This document shows positions 8,972 through 15,874 of a stretch of DNA of 60,864 nucleotides, one piece after another. Every line of letters starts with the position of its first letter. Within the stretch, counting starts at the first letter, position 1. The DNA is from Pseudomonadota bacterium. Lineage in GTDB: Bacteria > Myxococcota_A > UBA796 > SXON01. The notes below the pieces were generated by a model that saw only the letters and a program-made list of their open reading frames with translations, did no database searches and had not been told where the DNA came from. The stretch is from NCBI GenBank assembly GCA_005778355.1, contig SXON01000160.1:1-60864 (forward strand). Direction: 5' to 3'. The position numbers and the translations under genes were made by a program.

Positions 8972-9434
8972 GGAACGGGCCACGAACCCTCGGCCTCCTC
9001 ACCTCCTCGCTCCTCACCCCCACCCGATAGCGCGCCGATGACCCCTTTGGCGGGCCATCGGGCGCTTGGTGACGAAACCGGGGTTCGTCCTTCAGCGCGT
9101 ACTGGACGTGCGCCCCGCCCTCGTCGAGCGTGATCTTCTCCAGTAGGCGGTCGAGGGCCTCGCGGCGTAGCTCCATCGGCTTCGCGGACCAGGCGGCGAG
9201 CACCGAGGCGCGGAACGCGTCCGCGTCGATGTGCTCGGCGGCGGGCAGCTCGCGGCGCTGCGGGAGGGCGGCGAGCTTGAGTTGGGCCGTCTCGCGCTGG
9301 GCGAGGAGCGGGGCGTTGAGGGCCTTCGCGTCGGCCGGGCGGATGATCTCGTCGATGACCTGCTGCCCGACCGAGCGGATCTTGCGGTCCAGCTCGGCGA
9401 TGTTCGCCTCCAACGCGGCGCGGTCCCGTGCCAC
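8955..9434 (-). pseudogene. Serine recombinase C-terminal fragment, truncated by IS66
   Basis: The frame encodes about 159 residues resembling the C-terminal coiled-coil region of large serine recombinases (VARDRAALEANIAELDRKI, then LPQRRELPAAEH and AWSAKPMELRREALDRLLEK). There is no catalytic domain and no zinc ribbon. The homologous frame stops exactly at 9434, where the IS66 left inverted repeat begins, so the 5' part was lost when the IS inserted or afterwards. The 3' end contains repeat B (GPPKGSSARYRVGV in translation). This is a different recombinase from the intact one at 10060-12174. Confidence 0.75.
9016..9056. repeat. Repeat B, copy 1
   Basis: This 41-bp segment is identical to 22191-22231 except for one T/C difference. 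It lies inside the 3' end of the truncated recombinase gene, downstream of vapC. Positions 9026-9048 are an imperfect inverted match to the right end of repeat A, so the vapBC genes sit between facing inverted repeats. Confidence 0.7.
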
Positions 9435-9460
9435 GTAAGCACGCAGCGGACCCCGTCCCT
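9435..9460 (+). repeat. IS66 left terminal inverted repeat
   Basis: The sequence starts GTAAGCACGCAGCGGACCCC and matches the reverse complement of 15164-15189 at 23 of 26 positions. The GTAAGC start fits the IS66 family. It cuts directly into the recombinase remnant. Confidence 0.85.
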
Positions 9461-9514
9461 GGCGCCGGCGGGGCGCCCGGGTGAGGCTCCGGGGTGCAAC
9501 AACGGAGCACCCTG

Positions 9515-9853
9515 ATGAAGAGCCAGCCCAGGCGGTACAGCAGCGAGCAGCGCGCGTCGATCGTGCGTGGTTTCAGGTCGTGGAGTGGCAGCCGCGAGGC
9601 CTACGCGGCGGCGGTCGGGATCCCCAAGACGACCTTGCACCGGATGCTGGCGTCGGCCGGGGTGCCCGCGGGGGGCGGCGGCGGCGCGCCCGCGATGCTG
9701 GAGGTGGTGGCCGTCCCCTCGCCGGCGCCCGCCGGGCCGGTCGCGGCGGTCCGTGTCCGCGTGTCACTGCCCGGCGGCGCGGAGTTGGACCTCGATGGCC
9801 TGCCCCCGGCTCGCTGGGTCGCCGAGCTGGCGGCGGAGCTGGGGCGATGCTGA
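9515..9853 (+). CDS. tnpA: IS66 accessory protein TnpA
   Basis: The 112-residue protein starts MKSQPRRYSSEQRASIVRGF and has a helix-turn-helix, SREAYAAAVGIPKTTLHRML, typical of IS66 TnpA/OrfA. It then has a Gly/Ala-rich linker and the usual C-terminal segment GGAELDLDGLPPARWVAEL. A CGGAG ribosome-binding site precedes the ATG. Its stop overlaps the tnpB ATG (9847) by 7 bp, as in other IS66 elements. Confidence 0.85.
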   Translation: MKSQPRRYSSEQRASIVRGFRSWSGSREAYAAAVGIPKTTLHRMLASAGVPAGGGGGAPAMLEVVAVPSPAPAGPVAAVRVRVSLPGGAELDLDGLPPARWVAELAAELGRC

Positions 9854-10044
9854 GCTTCCCCTCGTCGACGCGCGTCTACGTGTGCGCGGAGCCCGTGGAC
9901 ATCCGCAAGGGCTTCGACGCGCTCGCGGGCTGGGTGGAGGCCAGCGGCCTCGACGTGTACAGCGGCCACGTCTTTGTCTTCCTGTCGCGTCGCATGACGC
10001 ACCTGAAGGCGCTGGCCTGGTCGCGCGGCGGGTTCGTGATCCTC
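9847..10044 (+). pseudogene. tnpB: IS66 tnpB, 5' fragment
   Basis: The first 66 residues of IS66 TnpB are present: MLSFPSSTRVYVCAEPVDIR, RKGFDALAGWV, SGHVFVFLSRRM and GGFVIL. Homology stops after the CTC codon at 10042-10044. The frame then runs into the nested element and ends at a TAG near 10098. The rest of the gene resumes in the same reading sense at 13435. Confidence 0.85.
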
Positions 10045-10059
10045 TTCAACCCACTGGCT

Positions 10060-12174
10060 TCACACTACACCTCCTTCGCTTCCAGATTGACAGCTTAGCG
10101 CGGCCCGTCTCTTGGCACGGTCCGCCACCGTGGTCCACCGACTCGGAGCAGGCGCCGGCGGGTTCGGGCCGGGATCCTCGTAGACGTAGCGGTAGCCGTC
10201 GTAGGCGTGCCGCGTGACGAGCCCGTGCTCACCCCAGCGCTCGACCGTCTGGACGTGCACACCGAGTTGCTTGGCCATCTCGGCGGGCTTCTTGAATCCG
10301 CGATCGAGCAGGCGGTCGAGGCGCGGCTTCAGCTTGTAACGGTGGACGATGTACGCGACGCGCGAGGCGGTGAACCGCCGATCGGCGCACCCCGCGCGCA
10401 CCGACCCGCCTGGACGGACACCCCGGCAATCGAGGATCTCGGCGATCTCCTCGTAGATGTGGTCGTCCAGCAGCGCGTCAACGAGGGTGACGACCGCCCG
10501 TGCGGTCTTCACCATGGCCGCGGACGACTTCGGGTTGGCCGTCGTCAGTGTCTCGGTGCGCCCGCCCCTGAACCGCACGTGGATGGTCGTGATCCCGTCC
10601 CCAGGGCGCTTCACCAGCGTCACGTCCTCGACCACGTGGGCGATCATGCGCTTCCGTTCCCTCGGGGGAAGCTTGGGATCCTCCCACAGTCCTTGGAAGT
10701 CCGCGGCAAGGCTCGCCAGGCGGTCGATCTCCGCGGCGTCGAGCGGGCCCAGGGTGCTGGCCCGGTGGCGCACGTGCTCCTCCCTCGCGGCGGCGACGGC
10801 ACGGAGCTTCTGGTTCCAGTCAGCCTCCAGCGAGTCCGCGACGAGGCGGTTGCGGGGATCGACCATCATGTAGCGCTGGCGCGCGAGCTCGGCGTCCTGT
10901 TCGGCGCGTTGGACGGTCCGAGATCGAAGCGTGTCCACCTGCTGGGCGCGACGCTCCAGCTCCGTGCGCACCTCGAGCGCGAGTTCGACGGCCGCCGGGG
11001 TCACGACGCGGCCCACGAGGTCGCTGACCGCCCTGTCGATCGCCGGACCCGCGATCGACTGGCACGCCGGAGCGCCGCGGCTCGCGGCGGCCCGCCAGCA
11101 CACGTACCAGGTGTCGACGCGCCCGGGCCTCGAGCGATACCGGATCTGCAGTCGCCCGCCGCACACGCCACAGATGCCGAGCCCCTGCAGTAGGGACACG
11201 CCCTCTCGCGGCGGCGCGCGACGGATCGCGTCGTAGGTCCCGGCGTTGACGGCGAGGATGCGCAGGTTCTCCTGGTGCTGTTCCCACGTGACGTAGCCTG
11301 CGTGGGCGCCGGGTAGGCAGGCCGTCCACTCCGATGGGTCGAGGCGCTGCACGTGCTGCCCGCCCTCGGTCGTCCGGCGATATCGGCGCCGCCCGAACGC
11401 GTAGGCGCCGGCGTAGCGTGGGTTGTGGAGGACCCGGTTCGCCGTAGAGGCGGTGAGCGGCAGGAACGCGACCTGCCCGGAGCTCGCGCGCCGCGGTCGA
11501 ACGGGGAAGGCCAGTCCGCGTGCGCGGAACTCCTTGACGACCTGGTGGGCGGAGCCGAGGCGGGCGAACGCGTCGAAGAAGTGCTGGATCGTCTCGCGGA
11601 CCTGCGCGTCGGGGTCGAGGACGACGTTGCCGACGGGGTCGTAGACGAAGCCGACGGGGAGCGGGCACCGGTACTCGCCGCGGCGCGCTTTGGTCACGAT
11701 GCCGCCGCGCAGGCGGGCCTTCAACACGTGCAGCTCGGCCTCGGACATCGTGCCTTTCAACCCCAGCAGGAGGCGGTCGTTGAATGCGGCGGGGTCGTAG
11801 ACGCCATCCTCGTCGAGGATCAGCGTGTCCGACAGGGCGCAGATCTCCAGCACCCGGTGCCAGTCGGCGTTGTTCCTCGCCAGCCGGGAGACCTCCAACC
11901 CCATCACGATGCCCGCGCGCCCCATCCCCACCTCGGCGACGAGGCGCTGGAAGCCCTCGCGCCACGACGCGGACGCGCCCGACTCGCCCTGGTCCGAGTC
12001 GACGACGACGATGCGTTCGTCGGCCCAGCCGAGGGCCACGGCGCGGCCCCGGAGCGCGTACTGCCGCTTGGTGCTCTCGGTGTTCTCCATCACCTGGCGC
12101 ATCGAGGACTGGCGCACGTAGAGGTACGCGGCTCGCTTGAGGTGGCGCGGTTGCACCTTGCTGAGGTCGTTCAC
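10060..12174 (-). CDS. Large serine recombinase
   Basis: This protein has about 704 residues from the GTG at 12174, preceded by a strong GGGAGG site 5 bp upstream. The resolvase domain starts RAAYLYVRQSSMRQVMENTE (catalytic Ser in RQSS) and continues with SDQGESGAS, EVSRLARNNADWHRV and ELHVLKARLRGG. Then come the recombinase domain (residues about 165-270), a zinc ribbon (GICGVCGGRLQIRY, then a later Cys pair), a long coiled coil, and a C-terminal helix-turn-helix (KKPAEMAKQLGVHVQTVERW). It likely moves the 10045-13434 element. The start overlaps the stop of the small upstream ORF (GTGA). All catalytic residues looked for are present. Confidence 0.92.
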   Translation of the reverse strand: MNDLSKVQPRHLKRAAYLYVRQSSMRQVMENTESTKRQYALRGRAVALGWADERIVVVDSDQGESGASASWREGFQRLVAEVGMGRAGIVMGLEVSRLARNNADWHRVLEICALSDTLILDEDGVYDPAAFNDRLLLGLKGTMSEAELHVLKARLRGGIVTKARRGEYRCPLPVGFVYDPVGNVVLDPDAQVRETIQHFFDAFARLGSAHQVVKEFRARGLAFPVRPRRASSGQVAFLPLTASTANRVLHNPRYAGAYAFGRRRYRRTTEGGQHVQRLDPSEWTACLPGAHAGYVTWEQHQENLRILAVNAGTYDAIRRAPPREGVSLLQGLGICGVCGGRLQIRYRSRPGRVDTWYVCWRAAASRGAPACQSIAGPAIDRAVSDLVGRVVTPAAVELALEVRTELERRAQQVDTLRSRTVQRAEQDAELARQRYMMVDPRNRLVADSLEADWNQKLRAVAAAREEHVRHRASTLGPLDAAEIDRLASLAADFQGLWEDPKLPPRERKRMIAHVVEDVTLVKRPGDGITTIHVRFRGGRTETLTTANPKSSAAMVKTARAVVTLVDALLDDHIYEEIAEILDCRGVRPGGSVRAGCADRRFTASRVAYIVHRYKLKPRLDRLLDRGFKKPAEMAKQLGVHVQTVERWGEHGLVTRHAYDGYRYVYEDPGPNPPAPAPSRWTTVADRAKRRAALSCQSGSEGGVV

Positions 12175-12419
12175 AGGTTCCTCCCGGAGTGGGCGAGGGC
12201 CAGCTCGGCGAGCAGGCCCGCGAGACGATGCGACGGGGTGGCCGCGACGCTGGCGGCGGTCACGCCCCGCGCTGCCTGGTTGCACGGTGGTGGGTCCGCC
12301 ACCGCCCTGGCCCAGGCCCACATGCCACGGCCGAGAAGCACCGCGAGGCCGACGCGAGCCGCCGGGGCAAGCGGCGCCCCGAGCGCGCCGACGCGCAGGG
12401 CCTCGTACCGGTTGACCAT
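12171..12419 (-). CDS. Small ORF coupled to the recombinase
   Basis: This 82-residue ORF starts MVNRYEALRVGALGAPLAPA and ends LALAHSGRNL. Its stop overlaps the recombinase GTG by 4 bp. No known domain was recognised. The same frame is open upstream to the end of the helix-turn-helix gene, so it could be made as a fusion through a -1 frameshift at the A7 run (12469-12475), or separately from this ATG. Position between a DNA-binding protein and the recombinase suggests an accessory role in transposition (inference). Confidence 0.5.
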   Translation of the reverse strand: MVNRYEALRVGALGAPLAPAARVGLAVLLGRGMWAWARAVADPPPCNQAARGVTAASVAATPSHRLAGLLAELALAHSGRNL

Positions 12420-12460
12420 GACGTCGGCGCTGGGGCTCGGTGTCCCGGCGGAGGTGAGGA

Positions 12461-12913
12461 TCACCGCGTTTTTTTCGCCGTGGCGACCGCGCGCTCGATC
12501 GTCCGCGGGTGGAGATCGACCCCGAGTTCGTGTCGGAGCGCCGTCGAGAGCGCGCGGGCCCGGACAGGCTGTCCCGACAACACGCGCGACGCCAGGAACT
12601 CCATGACCTCGGGACGCAGCTTGTGTGGTCCCCGTGGACCCCGCTTCACGGGCACCAACCCGGCGATGCCGGCCTCCTCGAAGCTCGACTGCGCCTGGTA
12701 GAACGTTGGCCTGGAAAAGCCGAACTCGGCGGCGGCCTGCACCACCGGGATCTCCTCCACCCGCGCGCGCCGCAGCATCTCGTACTTTACCTGCACGACG
12801 TCGTGCGGGTCGAAGAACTCGCCCTCCCGGAACTTCGGGTCGACCACGGCGGCGCGACGAGGATTCAGGGTCCCCTCCTCGCGAAGCGTCTCGGTCTTGC
12901 TGCGGACAGGCAT
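12461..12913 (-). CDS. Helix-turn-helix protein of the recombinase element
   Basis: This 150-residue basic protein has a helix-turn-helix (IPVVQAAAEFGFSRPTFYQA) in the middle and a second possible one (DLHPRTIERAVATAKK) at the C-terminus. The ATG at 12913 is preceded by CGGAG; a TATAGT-like -10 box lies at 12938-12943 (minus strand) with no clear -35. It resembles HTH proteins that accompany serine recombinases in other high-GC genomes and probably regulates or directs the element. The gene ends at an A7 run followed by a stop. Confidence 0.7.
   Translation of the reverse strand: MPVRSKTETLREEGTLNPRRAAVVDPKFREGEFFDPHDVVQVKYEMLRRARVEEIPVVQAAAEFGFSRPTFYQAQSSFEEAGIAGLVPVKRGPRGPHKLRPEVMEFLASRVLSGQPVRARALSTALRHELGVDLHPRTIERAVATAKKTR
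12469..12475 (-). other. A7 run, candidate -1 frameshift site
   Basis: On the minus strand the HTH gene ends GCG AAA AAA ACG CGG TGA. A -1 slip on the A7 run would avoid the stop and read AAC GCG GTG into the frame of the 82-residue ORF, giving a fused HTH-plus-tail protein. Several insertion sequences use A6-A7 slippage to join OrfA and OrfB. Slippage here is inferred and not shown. Confidence 0.4.
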
Positions 12914-13144
12914 CGCGGCTCCGATCTGTATCCATAACTATACCGCGTTCTGGAGTCACGCCACCCCGAACCAGAGCTGCGAGCTGCCGGACGACTCCAG
13001 GACAGCCGCGAGGTAGAGATGCGATGTAATAGATGTTGTGGGGCGTTGGCTGTTTCCCCGGGGCCGAGGGGACGACGATCACGTGCGGCACCATTTCGTT
13101 TACACATGCGGCATGATTTACCTTACACGCCGCCCGGCCGGCGC

Positions 13145-13414
13145 TCATCGCCCGACCCGCGCGACCAGGCCCGCCAGCTTGAGGAGATCGTCGACCAAGA
13201 GGACAGCCCGCCCCGCGGCAACGCGAAGCTCCTCGGACGGCTCCACAAGGTCGGTGAACTCGATGGGCACTGCGTGGGAGACGCCGGAGGCGTCCACCAC
13301 GATCGCCCGCCGGCCGAACATGTTGCTGGACTCGCCCACCCTGTGGAACGCCTTCCCAGCAAGGGGGTGGAACGGGTGCGTGACGCGGACAAGGTGCTCC
13401 TCGGCGACCGGAAC
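13145..13414 (-). CDS. DUF5372-like small protein, start unclear
   Basis: The frame reads RVTHPFHPLAGKAFHRVG, then FGRRAIVVDASGVSHAVPIE, then FTDLVEPSEELRVAAGRAVL. This looks like DUF5372 proteins, which accompany serine recombinases in other genomes. No ATG, GTG or TTG occurs in frame upstream of the THPFHP motif within the element; the first usable GTG (13339) would delete the motif. The right boundary of the element (13434) is only about 20 bp upstream, so the 5' end may be lost or a non-standard start used. The function of the family is unknown. Confidence 0.5.
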   Translation of the reverse strand, partial: VPVAEEHLVRVTHPFHPLAGKAFHRVGESSNMFGRRAIVVDASGVSHAVPIEFTDLVEPSEELRVAAGRAVLLVDDLLKLAGLVARVGR

Positions 13415-13434
13415 GGCCGCAGTCGAGGAGGAGG

Positions 13435-13608
13435 TACAAGCGCCTCGAGGGCGGCCGTTTCAAGTTCCCCGCCCGGGCGCCGGGGGCGCGCACCGTGGCC
13501 ATCGACGCCACCGACCTCGCGATGATGCTGGACGGCATCGATATTGAAAAGGTTCGAAAACCCGAAGGCTGGAGGCCGCCGGCGAGGGGGATCGACGGGG
13601 CGATCTAG
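13435..13608 (+). pseudogene. tnpB: IS66 tnpB, 3' fragment
   Basis: The last 57 residues of TnpB resume here in frame: YKRLEGGRFKFPA, then VAIDATDLAMMLDGIDIEKV and a TAG at 13606-13608. Together with 9847-10044 it would rebuild a protein of normal TnpB size (about 123 residues). Confidence 0.85.
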
Positions 13609-13623
13609 CCGTGCTCCGATGCG

Positions 13624-15129
13624 GTGGTGTCCACCCTCCAGGACATCGACCGCGTCCTCTCCGGCCTGGACCCGCAGGTGCGCGCCATCGTCGCGCCCAT
13701 CGTCACGGTGCTCGTGGCGATCGTCGAGGGGCTGCAGCAGGACCTGGCCAGGAAAGATGCCCGCATCGAGCAGTTGCTGCGGACCATCTACGGCCGCAAG
13801 GCGGAGCAGGTGCCCGACCCGAGGCGCGAGGCGCGCAGGCGCGCGAGCTCGAGCCGGACGGGCGCGGAGCGCGAGGCTGCCCGGCAGGACGCCCGGGAGA
13901 AGGCCCGGGGGAAGCGCCAGGCGCTCCCCGTCGTGGAGCGGGCGATCGCGCTTCCCCGGGAGGCGCGCGCCTGCCCCGCCTGCGGCGGCAGGGACCTCTT
14001 CCCCCTCGGCGAGGGCGACGTGACGGAGCAGGTGGAGTTCGTCCCCGCCCGCACCGTCGTCATCCGGTTCACCCGCGAGAAGTGGGCCTGCCCCTGCGGC
14101 GGCTGCGTCCTGTCCGCGCCGCCGCCGCCGCAGGTGCGCGAGGGTGGCCTGTACGGCCCCGGCTTCCACGCGCAGGTGGCCGTGGCCAAGACCTGCGACG
14201 CGATGCCCCTGTACCGCCAGTCGAGGGCGCTCGCGCGCGAGGGCTGCCACGTCAACCCGACGCAGCTCGGCGCCATGTTCCACCGCGTCGCCGACCAGGT
14301 GGAGCCCATCTACAACGCCATCGGCGCGACGGTGCCCGAGTCCACGCACGTGTCCGCCGACGAGACCACCCAGCCCGTCCTGCAGAAGGGCGGCGCGCGC
14401 AAGGGCTGGATGTGGACGTTCATCGTGCAGGGCGCGATCTTCTTCCGCTACGACCGCGGCCGCGGGGGCAAGGTGGCCAGCGCCGTGCTCGGCAAGAGCC
14501 AGGGCGTGCTCCAGGTCGATGGCTACAGCGGCTACAACACCGTCACCGTGCCGGAGAAGCGACGGCGGGCCGGCTGCTGGTCGCACGCCCGGCGCAAGCT
14601 CTTCGAGTGTCGCAAGGCCCACGGCCACGTCGTGGACCCGGTGCTCGCCGAGATCGGCAGGCTGTTCGACGTCGAGGTCGCCGCCGCGGGCCAGGGCATC
14701 CACGGCACCGCCGCCCACCTGGCGCTCCGGCAGGCCGAGAGCCGCCCCGCCGTCGACCGCGTGTTCGAGGCACTCCGCGCTGCCCAGGCCCGGGCCGGGC
14801 CGCGCTCGTCGCTCGGCGAGGCCGTCGCCTACGCGCTGAACCAGGAGGACGCGCTGCGCGTCTTCCTCGGTGACGCGCGCGTGGCCGTCGACAACAACGC
14901 GAGCGAGCGGGCGCTGAGGATCGTCGCCCTGCTCAGGAAGAACTCGCTGTTCGTCGGCCACGACGAGGGCGGGAGGAACCTGGCCATCCTCCTCACCATC
15001 GTCGCCACCTGCCAGCTCCACGGCGTCGAGCCAAGGCGCTACCTCGCCGATGTCATCGTCCGGGTGAACCACAGGGGCGTCACCGTCGACGAGCTACTGC
15101 CCTGGAACTGGAAGCCGGCGCAGGCGTAG
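13624..15129 (+). CDS. tnpC: IS66 transposase TnpC
   Basis: This DDE transposase of about 501 residues starts at GTG 13624 (or 13627). An N-terminal coiled coil (LARKDARIEQLLRTIYGR) is followed by the IS66 zinc finger (CPACGG and CPCGGC) and the catalytic core: VSADETTQPV (first Asp), VDGYSGYN (second Asp) and DNNASERALR (Glu). The C-terminal EPRRYLADVI-ELLPWNW is typical. It looks intact, but the IS probably cannot move alone because tnpB is split. Confidence 0.93.
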   Translation: MVSTLQDIDRVLSGLDPQVRAIVAPIVTVLVAIVEGLQQDLARKDARIEQLLRTIYGRKAEQVPDPRREARRRASSSRTGAEREAARQDAREKARGKRQALPVVERAIALPREARACPACGGRDLFPLGEGDVTEQVEFVPARTVVIRFTREKWACPCGGCVLSAPPPPQVREGGLYGPGFHAQVAVAKTCDAMPLYRQSRALAREGCHVNPTQLGAMFHRVADQVEPIYNAIGATVPESTHVSADETTQPVLQKGGARKGWMWTFIVQGAIFFRYDRGRGGKVASAVLGKSQGVLQVDGYSGYNTVTVPEKRRRAGCWSHARRKLFECRKAHGHVVDPVLAEIGRLFDVEVAAAGQGIHGTAAHLALRQAESRPAVDRVFEALRAAQARAGPRSSLGEAVAYALNQEDALRVFLGDARVAVDNNASERALRIVALLRKNSLFVGHDEGGRNLAILLTIVATCQLHGVEPRRYLADVIVRVNHRGVTVDELLPWNWKPAQA

Positions 15130-15163
15130 CCGTCGCGACTGTCACCGCCGGGGTGGCGTGTCG

Positions 15164-15189
15164 AGGGGCGGGGTCGGCTGCGTGTTTAC
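15164..15189 (-). repeat. IS66 right terminal inverted repeat
   Basis: The reverse complement starts GTAAACACGCAGCCGACCCC and pairs with 9435-9460 with three mismatches. It marks the right edge of the IS. Confidence 0.85.
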
Positions 15190-15190
15190 G

Positions 15191-15652
15191 CCCCTGGCGC
15201 CGAAGGCGAGTTGGGGATCCTCGGTCCCGGCGAAATCCAGCCCGGCGGCAGGCTCGTTGCAGCCGCCGTCGAAGCTCCCGAGTCGGCAGTCCACGACTCC
15301 GCAGGTGACGCGTCAGGCTCGCCGTGTGGCCACCCCAACGACTGTCGCGCGCTCGCCGGCTCGGCCCCCGGCGGCTCCGCCTCGCGTGCCGCCCACCTCC
15401 CCGGCTAGAGCGTCGCGTCCACCGGTCCTCCCCGCCCCGGCGAGCCCGGTCCCGCTGCCAGCCGGGCAGGTCGCCGTGCCCCTCACCGGGGCCGACCTCG
15501 TGCGCTGGCGCACGGAGAAGGCGATCACCCAGCGCGCGGCAGCCGAGGTGCTCGGGGTCGCGCCCAGCACCGTGGCCAAGGGCGAGCTGCTTCCAATGAA
15601 GCCGCTCGGTGAGGCGCTCGCGGTCGCGCTTCTCGGTCGGCTTGCTTCCTGA
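15191..15652 (+). pseudogene. XRE-type helix-turn-helix protein, 5' truncated
   Basis: The frame is open out of the IS66 end and gives a Pro/Ala/Ser-rich low-complexity region. A C-terminal XRE-like helix-turn-helix follows (LVRWRTEKAITQRAAAEVLG, then VAPSTVAKGELLPMKPLGEA). There is no good start codon outside the IS, so the gene probably lost its 5' end at the IS66 junction. It may be a remnant of a plasmid or integrative element. Confidence 0.45.
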
Positions 15653-15874
15653 CGGGTCCCGGAGTGCCCCGGCGTCTGGCCCACGCTTCCGTGCTTCCCG
15701 AGGGAAGCCCGTCACTATCCGCCGAGGCATGGTGGCGAGGGACGCCGGAAGCGCCGGCCCAGCCGGGCGGCGGGCGCCGCCTTCCCTCCCCCGTCGGGGT
15801 AGACCGAACATCTCACGCGCGGGCCGCGATCCCCCGATGCGTCGTGCTAATGTGAGCAGCCACTCGGGCCACTT

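Larger units (their letters stand above)
10045..13434 (-). mobile_element. Serine-recombinase element nested in tnpB
   Basis: This 3390-bp insertion splits tnpB between a Leu codon (ends 10044) and a Tyr codon (starts 13435). Joining the two halves restores GGFVIL-YKRLEGGRF with no lost or duplicated codon, so insertion was precise to within one or two bases. All its genes are on the minus strand: a DUF5372-like ORF, a helix-turn-helix protein, a small coupled ORF and a large serine recombinase whose stop lies about 15 bp from the left boundary. No long terminal repeats are visible, as expected for a serine recombinase using a short crossover site. Confidence 0.75.
9435..15189 (+). mobile_element. 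IS66-family insertion sequence, interrupted by a nested element
   Basis: The ends are imperfect inverted repeats starting GTAAGCACGCAGC (left) and GTAAACACGCAGC (right, read inward), typical of the IS66 family. The order tnpA, tnpB, tnpC is the family order. tnpB is split at 10044/13435 by a 3.39-kb insertion, so the IS itself is about 2.4 kb, normal for IS66. The 8 bp flanking each end (CGTGCCAC and GCCCCTGG) do not match, so the expected 8-bp target duplication is absent and one flank was probably rearranged. Confidence 0.85.
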
